Made by a program: the position numbers and the translations under genes | Shown: one piece after another, positions 26,482-34,425 of the stretch | Layout: each line of letters begins with the position of its first letter | How positions within the stretch are numbered: the stretch's first letter is position 1 | Notes under the pieces: generated by a model | The model's input: the letters and a program-made list of their open reading frames with translations, nothing else | What the model was told of the DNA's origin: nothing | The model's database searches: none | Source of the DNA: Paracoccaceae bacterium | Lineage (GTDB): Bacteria > Pseudomonadota > Alphaproteobacteria > Rhodobacterales > Rhodobacteraceae | Length of the DNA: 64,000 bases | Reading direction: 5' to 3' | NCBI GenBank assembly: GCA_018223085.1 | Contig: JAAEZB010000002.1 | Span: 17,979 to 81,978 of the forward strand

Positions 26482-27500
26482 CCCCGCAGGGCGGCAATCA
26501 ATCCCGCCATGTCCTCGGGCAATTCCGCCTCAAACCGCACCTTTTCGCCCGTCACCGGATGCTCAAACCCAAGCACCGCCGCATGAAGCGCCTGACGTGC
26601 AAACCCCTTCGCCGCCGCGATTCCGGCAGGTGATAGCGCCTTTTCCGAGAGCTTGCGCCGCCCGCCATAGACCGGATCGCCAATCAACCCATGCCCCGAA
26701 TGCGCCATATGCACCCGGATCTGATGCGTGCGCCCTGTTTCAAGCCAACACTCCACCAGCGCCGCCACACCGGGCGTTCCGAACGCCTCGACAATCCGCG
26801 CCCGCGTCACCGCATGCCGCCCGCCATTGAACAGAACCGCCTGTCTCTGACGGTCCGTCTTGTGCCGCGCGAGCTGCGTGGTGATCCGCATGATATTGCC
26901 GCTCTCAAAGCTGACGCCCTTCACCCCGCGCAGGCGCGGATCATTGGCATCCGGCACGCCGTAGACCACCGCCTTGTAATACCGTTCCACCGTGTGCTTC
27001 TCAAATTGCGCCGCCAATCCCTGATGGGCGCGATCCGATTTCGCCACCACGAGAAGCCCCGAAGTTTCCTTGTCGATCCGGTGCACGATGCCCGGCCGCT
27101 GTACCCCGCCAACACCCGACAGCGTATCGCCGCAATGATGCAAAAGCGCATTCACAAGCGTGCCATTGGGAGTCCCCGGTGCCGGATGCACGACCATCCC
27201 CGCAGGTTTGCTGATGACGATAAGGTCGGCATCCTCATAAACAACCTCAAGCGCGATATCCTCTGGCCCGATATGGCTCTCATCGGCGACCGGCACCGCG
27301 ATCTCGACAAGATCCTCCTCGGCGACCTTGGCCTTGGCATCCGCGACCACGCCATTAAGACGAACCGCACCGTCCGCCAACAGACGCGCCAGCCGCGTGC
27401 GCGACAGGGTCGCTTCTTCTGGCACATCGCGCGAAAGCGCCTTATCAAGACGCTTGGGCGGGTCCGCTTGGATCCGAAACGAGATGAAGGACGAGGCCAT
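26478..27500 (-). CDS. rluD: 23S rRNA pseudouridine synthase RluD family
   Basis: A 340-residue enzyme. Start at 27500 gives the normal N-terminus; a longer upstream frame exists but reads like antisense of the facing gene. Residues 15-80 are an S4 domain (SRTRLARLLADGAVRLNGVV). The catalytic motif GIVHRIDKETSGLLVVAK (near 137-154) contains the essential aspartate. RTHQIRVHMAHSGHGLIGDPVYG is the second block. RluD makes the pseudouridines of 23S helix 69, needed for ribosome assembly. It starts head-to-head with the DUF6476 gene, the two start codons overlapping. Confidence 0.93.
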   Translation of the reverse strand: MASSFISFRIQADPPKRLDKALSRDVPEEATLSRTRLARLLADGAVRLNGVVADAKAKVAEEDLVEIAVPVADESHIGPEDIALEVVYEDADLIVISKPAGMVVHPAPGTPNGTLVNALLHHCGDTLSGVGGVQRPGIVHRIDKETSGLLVVAKSDRAHQGLAAQFEKHTVERYYKAVVYGVPDANDPRLRGVKGVSFESGNIMRITTQLARHKTDRQRQAVLFNGGRHAVTRARIVEAFGTPGVAALVECWLETGRTHQIRVHMAHSGHGLIGDPVYGGRRKLSEKALSPAGIAAAKGFARQALHAAVLGFEHPVTGEKVRFEAELPEDMAGLIAALRG

Positions 27501-27798
27501 GGACGAGACTCCCGAGCCGATCGAGCCGGCAAATTTGCGTTTCCTGCGCCTCCTGGTGACAGGGCTTACAGGGATCATGATTGTCGGCCTTCTAGTGGTT
27601 GTGGCGCTGATTGTCATCCGCCTCAATGAAACCGGCCCGACCATGCCCTCCGAAATCACCCTTCCCGAGGGCGTCAACGCCACCGCGCTGACCATCGGCG
27701 AGGGCTGGTGGGCTGTGGTCACCGACGACAACCGCATCCTGATTTTCGACCAGATGACCGGCGCACTACGCCAGAGCATCGAAATCAACCAAGACTGA
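27499..27798 (+). CDS. DUF6476-like small membrane protein
   Basis: A 99-residue protein from the ATG at 27499, preferred over 27484 because AAGGACGAGG lies just before it. One transmembrane helix is seen (VTGLTGIMIVGLLVVVALIV, about residues 20-39), then a mainly beta soluble part (GEGWWAVVTDDNRILIFDQMTG) probably in the periplasm. This divergent partner of rluD recurs in Rhodobacteraceae under DUF6476; function unknown. The two start codons share bases, so expression in one direction may affect the other. Confidence 0.8.
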   Translation: MDETPEPIEPANLRFLRLLVTGLTGIMIVGLLVVVALIVIRLNETGPTMPSEITLPEGVNATALTIGEGWWAVVTDDNRILIFDQMTGALRQSIEINQD

Positions 27799-27808
27799 AA
27801 GAGAAGAG

Positions 27809-27885
27809 TGGTACCACCTCCCCGGCTCGAACGGGGGACCTCCTGATCCACAATCAGGCGCTCTAACCTACTGAGCTAAGGCGGC
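27809..27885 (-). tRNA. tRNA-His (GTG anticodon)
   Basis: Read on the minus strand the cloverleaf is complete: acceptor arm GCCGCCT with AGGTGGT, D-arm GCTCAGTAGGTTAGAGC, anticodon stem CCTGA/TCAGG around TTGTGGA (anticodon GTG), variable AGGTC, T-arm CCCCGTTCGAGCCGGGG. CCA is encoded at the 3' end. Position -1 is T, not G, and the discriminator is A: the alphaproteobacterial tRNA-His form without G-1. Two acceptor G-T wobble pairs are seen. Confidence 0.95.
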
Positions 27886-28035
27886 ACTGGGGGCGATTTA
27901 TCGTCAGCGCCGAATGATTGCAAGTCTGGAATCGCGATTTTTTGCCCTCGGCGCCCCACGCTCCAACTTGCCCAGCCATCTTGCCAAGCGGCGCACTACG
28001 CGCTAGGCGAAATGCCAGCCATCAGGAGAACCGCC

Positions 28036-28224
28036 ATGGGCATCAATACCGAACGCGACATCGAAGCCAACCTGCAAATCGGCCCGACCGACAAGGGGTT
28101 CGTGCGGATTTTCATCGAGGCAGACGGCCTTGAAATCCCGATGGACTTCTCCCCCGATGAGGCCGAAGAAATTGCCGAGGAAATCCGCGCAGCGGCCGCC
28201 ACTGCGGCCAAGGTCGCGGGCTAA
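28036..28224 (+). CDS. DUF6324-like small acidic protein
   Basis: A 62-residue soluble protein starting at 28036 after a good aggaga Shine-Dalgarno. It has strands (NLQIGPTDKGFVRIFIEADG), then a helix (FSPDEAEEIAEEIRAAAATA). Net charge is strongly negative. Short proteins of this form are conserved in Rhodobacteraceae and carried as DUF6324. No function is known. It sits between tRNA-His and the convergent MATE gene. Confidence 0.72.
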   Translation: MGINTERDIEANLQIGPTDKGFVRIFIEADGLEIPMDFSPDEAEEIAEEIRAAAATAAKVAG

Positions 28225-28226
28225 GC

Positions 28227-29543
28227 CTAAGCCTCTGCCGCCCGTTCCAGCGCCGGATAGCGCATCCCAAGCGTCACGGCGCGGGCCACGAATGAGATCA
28301 AAAGCGCGATCCATAGCCCGTGATTGTCCCATAGTGGGATCATCGCCAGCACCGCCACCACATAGACCAGCAGCGACAGCGCCATCATGTTGCGCATGTC
28401 TCGCGTGCGCGTCGCGCCGATGAATATCCCGTCGAGCATGAACGCCCCCACCCCGAGAAGCGGCGCCAAGGCCACCTGCGGCAGGTAACGTCGCGCCTCG
28501 ATCCGCACATCCGGCGCCGTGGCCATAAGGTCAATGAGCCAGCCCCCCGCCACCAGATAAAACACAGATATACCAATCACGATCACCGTGCTCCACAGGC
28601 TGGTGAGAACCGCGCCCCGGCGCAGCGTCGCCCGATCCCGCGCGCCAAGTGCCTGCCCGACAATCGCCTCGGCGGCAAAGGCAAACCCGTCAAGCGCATA
28701 GGCCGAGATCGCAAGGAACTGCATCAACACCTGATTGGCCGCAAGCGTCACATCGCCGAACCGCGCCCCAAGAAACAGGAAGGACATGAAGATCGCCTGA
28801 AGCATGAGCGACCGCAGCATGATATCGCCATTGACCGCCATCACCTCGCGCAGACGCACCAGATCGAAAATCCGCCCCCAATCGCGCCAGGCCGGTTGCC
28901 TGAACGCATCACGGCAGAGCCACAGCCCAAGCGCCAGCCCGCTCCACTCCGCAAGGAATGTCGCAATCGCGACCCCCTCCACGCCCCAGCCGAGGCCAAG
29001 CACGAACCACAGGTCGAGTAGGATATTAAGCCCGTTCATCCATACCTGAAGCAAGAGAACCGCCCGCGTGCGTTCAAGCGCGATAAGCCAGCCCGTCACA
29101 CCATAAAGCGCAATCGCCGCCGGGGCGCTCCAGACCCGGATCGCAAGGTAACTGCGGGCAAGGTCTTCAACCTCCCCGCTCGCAGGCGAAAGGCGAAAGC
29201 CAAGCCAAAACAGCGGCAGTTGCATCAGGACAATCGCCGCCCCCGCCGCCCATCCAATCATCAGCGCACGGGTGAGCATGGCCGAAACCTCGCCCTGCTG
29301 CCCCGCCCCATAGGCCTGCGATGTGAGCCCCGTCGTGCCCATACGCAGAAATCCAAAGATCCAGTAAATCCCGGTCAGGATCACCGCCCCGATCCCCACC
29401 GCGCCAATCGGCGCCGCCTGGCCAAGCTGGCCAACAACGCCAGTATCCACCGCGCCCAAAATCGGCACGGTGGCGTTGGAAATCACGATGGGAATGGCCG
29501 TGGCCAGAACCCGGCGATGAGTGACCGCGCTGACCTTAGCCAT
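28227..29543 (-). CDS. MATE-family efflux transporter (DinF branch)
   Basis: A 438-residue inner-membrane transporter with 12 hydrophobic helices in two similar halves. The opening RVLATAIPIVISNATVPILGAVDTGVVG (split: PIVISNATVPILGAVDT near 13-30) is the DinF-like MATE pattern, and GTTGLTSQAYGAGQQGEV and EAIVGQALGARDRATLRRG are the two intracellular-loop repeats. It exports organic cations or metabolites in exchange for Na+ or H+; the substrate is unknown. Its start overlaps the upstream thioesterase by eight bases, so the three minus-strand genes form one operon. Confidence 0.9.
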   Translation of the reverse strand: MAKVSAVTHRRVLATAIPIVISNATVPILGAVDTGVVGQLGQAAPIGAVGIGAVILTGIYWIFGFLRMGTTGLTSQAYGAGQQGEVSAMLTRALMIGWAAGAAIVLMQLPLFWLGFRLSPASGEVEDLARSYLAIRVWSAPAAIALYGVTGWLIALERTRAVLLLQVWMNGLNILLDLWFVLGLGWGVEGVAIATFLAEWSGLALGLWLCRDAFRQPAWRDWGRIFDLVRLREVMAVNGDIMLRSLMLQAIFMSFLFLGARFGDVTLAANQVLMQFLAISAYALDGFAFAAEAIVGQALGARDRATLRRGAVLTSLWSTVIVIGISVFYLVAGGWLIDLMATAPDVRIEARRYLPQVALAPLLGVGAFMLDGIFIGATRTRDMRNMMALSLLVYVVAVLAMIPLWDNHGLWIALLISFVARAVTLGMRYPALERAAEA

Positions 29544-30048
29544 TGCCGCGCGGCGGCATCAGGAAATGCCCCGTGGCCTGCGCAAACAGGCGCGCGCGCT
29601 GATCCTGCCAGGCTTCCACATGCACGCTCGCATAGCGCCGCCCCGAGCGGTTCACACGGGCGCGCGCATAAGAATCGCGCGGCAGGCCCGAACGCAGGTA
29701 ATCAACATTGAAATCAATCGTCTTGGGCAAACGCGGCATCTGGCCTGCGGTGATATCCTCAAGGTTCATTTCGCCATTCTCAAGCTCTTCCCAGAGCACC
29801 GACCACGCCAGCCCGATCACCGCCGTAACCTCAAGAAACCCCGCGATGGCGCCCCCGTGCAAGGCTTGCAGCATCGGGTTGCCGATAAGCCCCTCGTCAA
29901 ACGGCATCACCGCCGTCAGCTCATCACCACGCCGGTCAAATTCGATCCCAAGGAACTGCACATAAGGCACCCCATGCACCAATGCGCTGAGCGCCGCATC
30001 GCGCCGCTGTTTAACAACCTGAACCGGTTCCGGACGTTTCATCGCCAT
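29536..30048 (-). CDS. PaaI-family hotdog thioesterase (second copy)
   Basis: A 170-residue hotdog-fold protein. The conserved LQALHGGAIAGFLEVTAVIGLAW near residues 65-85 holds the HGGA nucleotide-thioester site, and EFDRRGDELTAVMPFDEGLIGNP precedes it. It probably hydrolyses acyl-CoA thioesters. Its ATG overlaps the stop of the upstream thioesterase by one base, and its 3' end overlaps the MATE gene, so translation is coupled along the operon. The N-terminal half before the hotdog (MKRPEPVQVVKQRRDAALS) is longer than in its neighbour. Confidence 0.85.
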   Translation of the reverse strand: MAMKRPEPVQVVKQRRDAALSALVHGVPYVQFLGIEFDRRGDELTAVMPFDEGLIGNPMLQALHGGAIAGFLEVTAVIGLAWSVLWEELENGEMNLEDITAGQMPRLPKTIDFNVDYLRSGLPRDSYARARVNRSGRRYASVHVEAWQDQRARLFAQATGHFLMPPRGNG

Positions 30049-30470
30049 TATTTGCCCTCTACCGTAAAGGCACCCGTGGCCGTGGCCACCGGGCGGTCCT
30101 TGTCATCGTCAAACGCCGTCGCGCGCACAAAAGCAACGGAGCGCGTAATATGATAGCACTCGGCGCGCGTCGTGACGGTCTGTCCCGGCGTCGCCGCACG
30201 CATGTAATCGATTCGCAGATCAATCGTCGCCGTGCCCGCTGGCGAGGACGGATGGCTCATCGCCGCCGTGCCACAGCAGGTATCCATCAAGGCCGAAATC
30301 GCCCCCCCATGCAGCACCCCGGTCTCCGGATCGCCCACAAGCTTTGCGTCATAAGGCAGTTCCATCTCTGCCACACCATCCTCGATCAAGGTGAGCTTCA
30401 TGCCCAGCGCTTTGCAATGGGGCACGAGGCTGATGAACTGTTCCGCCATCTTGATCTTTGCCGAGTCCAT
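30048..30470 (-). CDS. PaaI-family hotdog thioesterase (first copy)
   Basis: A 140-residue hotdog thioesterase. VLHGGAISALMDTCCGTAAM (near 52-71) is the active-site helix with HGGA and the downstream acidic residue DT. The next strand is TIDLRIDYMRAATPGQT, a textbook PaaI/YdiI-type pattern. The likely substrate is a short or aromatic acyl-CoA. It is the first gene of the thioesterase-thioesterase-MATE operon and its start is divergent from the MerR gene at 30586. Confidence 0.9.
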   Translation of the reverse strand: MDSAKIKMAEQFISLVPHCKALGMKLTLIEDGVAEMELPYDAKLVGDPETGVLHGGAISALMDTCCGTAAMSHPSSPAGTATIDLRIDYMRAATPGQTVTTRAECYHITRSVAFVRATAFDDDKDRPVATATGAFTVEGK

Positions 30471-30585
30471 TTTTCGCTCCTTGTCGTCTGCCTTAGACTA
30501 TGATCCCTATTTTGCACGCGCGGCAAGGGGGCGGTTGCACCTTCTCACGCAGCGTCCTAAATTCCCGGCGGAGGAGAAACGCGAA

Positions 30586-30960
30586 ATGTCCGAGACCCGG
30601 CTCAGTTTCAAGGAAATGTGTGCACGCTTCGACGTGACGCCGCGCACCTTGCGCTATTACGAATATATCGAACTCTTGCAGCCCGAACGCGCAGGTCGTT
30701 CGCGCTATTTTGGTCCACGCGAAATCGCTCGTATGACCCTGATTATGCGCGGTCGCAGATTCGGCATCAAGCTGGAGGACATCCGCCAGTGGCTCCTCAT
30801 CTACGAACAGGACGGCACCGAAGCCCAGATGCGCGCCTTTATCGAGATGGCCGACCGCCAATATGGCGAATTGCAGGAACAAAAGGCCCAGCTCGACGAA
30901 GCCATGCACGAGTTGAAGTCCCTGCGCGACAAGACTGTCAACCTTTTGAAATCCGCCTGA
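30586..30960 (+). CDS. MerR-family transcriptional regulator
   Basis: A 124-residue regulator started at 30586 after a gaggag Shine-Dalgarno. The N-terminal winged helix reads [28 protein letters not shown], with a second part FGPREIARMTLIMRGRRFGIKLEDI. A long coiled coil (QYGELQEQKAQLDEAMHELK) follows for dimerisation. No cysteine cluster, so it is not a metal sensor. The sequence strongly resembles the next gene (31195), the LiuR-type subgroup that controls branched-chain or fatty acyl-CoA degradation. Adjacent paralogues suggest a recent duplication. Confidence 0.9.
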   Translation: MSETRLSFKEMCARFDVTPRTLRYYEYIELLQPERAGRSRYFGPREIARMTLIMRGRRFGIKLEDIRQWLLIYEQDGTEAQMRAFIEMADRQYGELQEQKAQLDEAMHELKSLRDKTVNLLKSA

Positions 30961-30985
30961 CACCTGCCTAAAAATCGTTCAGATC

Positions 30986-31017
30986 AAGCCCCGCCGCCCT
31001 GCGACCGGGGCTTTTTT
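30986..31017 (+). terminator. terminator between the two merR genes
   Basis: AAGCCCC (30986-30992) pairs with GGGGCTT (31007-31013), followed by six Ts. It separates the first MerR gene from the downstream MerR-acyl-CoA block. Confidence 0.8.
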
Positions 31018-31114
31018 CATGACAATCCGGCAGAGTTTTTTCCCCGTTTTTCCATTTTTGTCACTTTACCTTCACAGACGCTACGTCAACTTTATAAGTG
31101 ACGCGGCGTTACGG

Positions 31115-31129
31115 TTACGTTAACGTCAA
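31115..31129 (+). promoter_or_regulatory. palindromic operator candidate for the LiuR-type MerR protein
   Basis: ACGTTAACGT (31117-31126) is a perfect palindrome and extends to TTACGTTAACGTCAA. A related half (TACGTCAAC) lies 25-30 bases upstream. It sits 66 bases before the MerR start. MerR acyl-CoA regulators of the LiuR group bind ACGT-type palindromes of this size, so autoregulation and control of the downstream acyl-CoA block are plausible. Confidence 0.5.
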
Positions 31130-31194
31130 GCATCATTGTAACCCGGCGCTCGAACACCAAATCCATGACGAACGCCAAGCTTAGGGTATCCGCC

Positions 31195-31596
31195 ATGCAA
31201 GATACGACGATGACCATTCGCGAGATGTGTGACGCCTATGACGTGACGCCGCGCACCTTGCGTTTTTACGAAGCCAAGGAGCTTCTGTTCCCGATCCGTG
31301 AAGGACAGAAACGCCTGTTTACCAAGCGCGACCGCGGTCGCCTCAAGCTGATCCTGCGCGGCAAGCGCTTTGGTTTCTCGCTTGAGGAAATCCGCCAACT
31401 GCTCGACCTCTACGATATGGACGACCAGCAGGCGACCCAGCTCCAGCGCACCTATGAAGTCGCCCAAGCGCGACTTCAGGACATGGAAGAACAGCGCGAC
31501 GAGCTGAACGAGGCCATCGACGACCTCAAAGAACAGTTGAAATGGGGCGAAAAAGTCATCGCCTCCTTCAATGCCACCAAGAAAGCAGCAGAGTAA
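31195..31596 (+). CDS. MerR-family regulator of acyl-CoA degradation (LiuR-like)
   Basis: A 133-residue regulator, started at 31195 because AGGG sits just before it and the earlier ATG (31165) has no Shine-Dalgarno. [31 protein letters not shown]; wing: [24 protein letters not shown]; dimerisation coil: [20 protein letters not shown]. It starts a plus-strand run with an acyl-CoA dehydrogenase 16 bases later, and an ACGTTAACGT palindrome lies upstream. By analogy with LiuR it should sense an acyl-CoA intermediate; the identity is inferred. Confidence 0.88.
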   Translation: MQDTTMTIREMCDAYDVTPRTLRFYEAKELLFPIREGQKRLFTKRDRGRLKLILRGKRFGFSLEEIRQLLDLYDMDDQQATQLQRTYEVAQARLQDMEEQRDELNEAIDDLKEQLKWGEKVIASFNATKKAAE

Positions 31597-31612
31597 CAAG
31601 GGAAGAGACCTG

Positions 31613-33388
31613 ATGCCGACCTATACCGCCCCCGTAAAAGACATGCAGTTCGTTCTGCACGATGTGCTGAACGTTTCCGGCTCCGACATCCCCGGCTATG
31701 CCGAGCTGGAACCGGACTTCACCAATGCCGTGCTCGAAGAAGCCGGCAAACTGACCTCCGAAGTGCTCGCACCGCTGAACGTGGTTGGCGATACCGAGGG
31801 CTGCCGGCTTGAGAACGGCATCGTCTATACCCCGACCGGTTTCAAAGAAGCCTTTGAGCAGGTCAAGGAAGGCGGCTGGACCGGCCTCGACATGCCCGAG
31901 GAATATGGCGGCCAGAACATGCCCTACGTGCTCGGCACTGCCGTGGGCGAAATGTTCTCGGGCTCCAACCAGGCCTTTACCATGTATCAGGGCCTGACCC
32001 ACGGTGCCGCCTCGGCGATCCTCGCCCATGGCACCGAAGAGCAGAAAAACAAATGGCTGCCCAAGATGGTCTCCTGCGAATGGACCGGCACCATGAACCT
32101 GACCGAACCCCATTGCGGCACCGACCTCGGCCTCATGCGCACCAAGGCCGAACCGCAGGGCGATGGCAGCTATAAAGTGTCCGGCCAGAAGATCTTTATC
32201 TCTGCCGGTGACCACGACATGGCCGACAACGTCGTCCACCTCGTCCTCGCCAAAATCCCCGGCGGCCCCGAAGGCATCAAAGGTGTCTCGCTCTTCATCG
32301 TACCCAAGTTCAAGGTCGATGACGAAGGCAATATTGGTGCCCGCAACGGCGTCTCCGTTGGCAACATCGAGAAAAAGATGGGCATCCACGGCAACTCGAC
32401 CTGCGTGCTGAACTATGACGAGGCCGAAGGCTATCTCCTCGGCGAAGAGCACAAAGGCATGCGCGCCATGTTCACCATGATGAACGAAGCCCGCATCGGC
32501 GTCGGCATGCAGGGCCTCGCCCAAGCCGAAGCCGCCTACCAGAACGCCGTGGAATACGCCAAGGACCGCCTTCAGGGCCGTGACGTAACCGGCACCAAGA
32601 ACCCGGACGGCCCGGCCGATCCGCTGATCGTGCACCCCGATATCCGCCGCTCGCTGATGGATCAGAAGAGCTTTGTCGAAGGGGCCCGCGCCTTCATCCT
32701 CTGGGGCGCAAGCCTGATCGACGCCGCCCACCGCAACGAAGACAAGGCTGCCGATGGTCTCGTGTCGCTGATGACCCCTGTCATCAAGGGCTTCCTGACC
32801 GACCAAGGCTATGACATGACCGTGCTGGCGCAGCAGGTCTATGGCGGCCACGGCTATATCGAAGAACATGGCATGTCGCAGTTCACCCGCGACGCCCGTA
32901 TCGCCATGATCTATGAAGGCGCCAACGGCGTGCAGGCGCTCGACCTCGTTGGCCGCAAGCTCGGTCAGGACGGCGGCAAACACGTCATGGCCTTCTTCGA
33001 TCTGGTCAAGAATTTCTGCAAGGACAACAGCGACGACGAAGCCCTCAAGGACTTCATCGAACCGCTCAAAGCCGCGTCCAAAGATCTTCAGGCTGCCGGC
33101 ATGTATTTCATGCAGAACGGCATGAAGAACCCCAACAACGCGCTTTCCGGGTCTTATGACTTCATGCACCTCTTCGGCCACGTCTGCCTCGGCCTGATGT
33201 GGGCCCGCATGGCCAAAGCGGCCAATGCAGCCCTCGCAGCAGGCGCAGGCGACGCAGCGTTCTACGAGACGAAGCTCACCACCGGGCGCTATTACATGGT
33301 CCGTCGCCTGCCCGCGACCGCGATGCATCTCGCACGCATCCAGTCCGGCGCCGACACCGTCATGGCGCTCGACGCCGAAGCGTTCTGA
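31613..33388 (+). CDS. acyl-CoA dehydrogenase, long form (DmdC/FadE-like)
   Basis: A 591-residue FAD enzyme of the long bacterial acyl-CoA dehydrogenase class. The start at 31613 has aagggaagag upstream. The N-terminal extension (about 40 residues) precedes the helical domain; [18 protein letters not shown] is the flavin-contacting strand; [16 protein letters not shown] and [19 protein letters not shown] hold the catalytic base region. A C-terminal domain of about 120 residues follows. DmdC (3-methylmercaptopropionyl-CoA dehydrogenase) and FadE-type fatty-acyl enzymes share this form, so the substrate is uncertain. It lies in one operon with the MerR gene. Confidence 0.85.
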   Translation: MPTYTAPVKDMQFVLHDVLNVSGSDIPGYAELEPDFTNAVLEEAGKLTSEVLAPLNVVGDTEGCRLENGIVYTPTGFKEAFEQVKEGGWTGLDMPEEYGGQNMPYVLGTAVGEMFSGSNQAFTMYQGLTHGAASAILAHGTEEQKNKWLPKMVSCEWTGTMNLTEPHCGTDLGLMRTKAEPQGDGSYKVSGQKIFISAGDHDMADNVVHLVLAKIPGGPEGIKGVSLFIVPKFKVDDEGNIGARNGVSVGNIEKKMGIHGNSTCVLNYDEAEGYLLGEEHKGMRAMFTMMNEARIGVGMQGLAQAEAAYQNAVEYAKDRLQGRDVTGTKNPDGPADPLIVHPDIRRSLMDQKSFVEGARAFILWGASLIDAAHRNEDKAADGLVSLMTPVIKGFLTDQGYDMTVLAQQVYGGHGYIEEHGMSQFTRDARIAMIYEGANGVQALDLVGRKLGQDGGKHVMAFFDLVKNFCKDNSDDEALKDFIEPLKAASKDLQAAGMYFMQNGMKNPNNALSGSYDFMHLFGHVCLGLMWARMAKAANAALAAGAGDAAFYETKLTTGRYYMVRRLPATAMHLARIQSGADTVMALDAEAF

Positions 33389-33775
33389 ATACAATACGAA
33401 CTGGCACGGGCGGGGATATCCCCGCCCTCGCCTTTGGACCGAAAGAAGGAGAGAGACCCGTCCAATCTGACAGCCACGGCGTTTGCGGCAAGGATGGGAG
33501 TTTTGAGTATTTTTCCAGAGAAGAAGACAGGGGAGGTCCACTCCGTCATCCGGCCGCAGTCTGTCTTGGACGCACCCGGGCGGGACGACGGAGCTTCTCC
33601 TCTGGCGGCCATCGGCTCTCCAGCCTGTTCCGCATCATAGAGAATGGCGCGTTAACCTTAATGCCCGGTAAACCGCCTCCCTTCTTCTCTGTAAAAATAC
33701 TCCACGGGGGTGCGGGGGTGTGAAACCCCCGCTCCGTTGCGGAATATATGCGGCAAGGACGACTGGGAGGACGCC
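33389..33775. other. 387-base gap inside the beta-oxidation block, with inverted repeats
   Basis: No gene seen. A perfect 20-bp palindrome (33408-33427, GGGCGGGG-ATAT-CCCCGCCC) follows the acyl-CoA dehydrogenase stop. Two 22-bp segments, 33505-33526 and the inverse 33681-33702, match at 21 of 22 positions and enclose about 154 bases. A GGGGGT/ACCCCC hairpin lies at 33714-33729. The pattern resembles the small interspersed repeats of Roseobacter intergenic DNA rather than a gene. Confidence 0.6.
33505..33702. repeat. 22-bp imperfect inverted repeat pair
   Basis: Left arm 33505-33526 (GAGTATTTTTCCAGAGAAGA then AG); right arm 33681-33702, which on the opposite strand differs only by one base (A for C at the eleventh position). 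The arms lie 154 bases apart and point toward each other. It could be a non-autonomous repeat element or a large stem in the polycistronic transcript. Confidence 0.7.
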
Positions 33776-34411
33776 ATGACCATCAAACTTCACTGCTTCG
33801 GCGAAAGCGGCAATGCCTATAAGGCGGCGCTGGCGCTGGAACTTTCCGGCCTCGATTGGGAGCCGGTCTTTGTCGATTTCTTTTCCGGCATCAATCGCAG
33901 CCCGGAATTCCTTGAGAAAAACGTCATGGGCGAGGCCCCCTTCCTTGAAGATGGCGACCTGACCCTGACCCAATCCGGCGTGATCCAGGATTACGTGAGC
34001 GAAAAGTCCGGCAAATTCGGCGGCAAAACCCCCGAAGAGCGCCGCGAAGTGTTGCGCTGGGTGCTCTGGGACAACCACAAGCTCTCATCCCAGGCCGGGA
34101 TGACCCGCTTCCTGATGAACTTCCTGCCCGAGGACAAACGCCCCGCCGAAGTCATCGGCTTCATGCAGGGCCGCCTCAAGGCCGCCTACAAAACACTGAA
34201 CACCCATCTTGAGGGCCGCGACTGGATCGTCGGCGACGGTATGACCAATGCCGACCTCTCCTGCTGCGGCTACCTGTTTTACCCCGAACCCTTCGGGTTC
34301 GACCGCACCCAGTGGCCCAATATCGACCGCTGGCTGACAAATATTGAACAAACGCCGGGGTGGAAACACCCCTACGACCTGATGCCCGGCTCCCCCGCGG
34401 ACCGTGCCTGA
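33776..34411 (+). CDS. glutathione S-transferase family protein
   Basis: A 211-residue GST-like protein. Residues 1-80 form the thioredoxin fold (IKLHCFGESGNAYKAALAL, GEAPFLEDGDLTLTQSGVIQDYV with the conserved Ser-x-Val binding turn). Residues 90-205 are the helical domain, with GMTNADLSCCGYLFY. The start has gggaggac just upstream. In this position between the dehydrogenase and the thiolase it may detoxify reactive acyl or aldehyde products; the reaction is unknown. Confidence 0.87.
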   Translation: MTIKLHCFGESGNAYKAALALELSGLDWEPVFVDFFSGINRSPEFLEKNVMGEAPFLEDGDLTLTQSGVIQDYVSEKSGKFGGKTPEERREVLRWVLWDNHKLSSQAGMTRFLMNFLPEDKRPAEVIGFMQGRLKAAYKTLNTHLEGRDWIVGDGMTNADLSCCGYLFYPEPFGFDRTQWPNIDRWLTNIEQTPGWKHPYDLMPGSPADRA

Positions 34412-34425
34412 TAAAGGAGATCATG

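Noticed and set aside
31568-33541. A 657-codon minus-strand frame opposite the acyl-CoA dehydrogenase
   Set aside because: No ribosome binding site, repetitive Val/Gly/His composition and complete overlap with a strong family match on the other strand.
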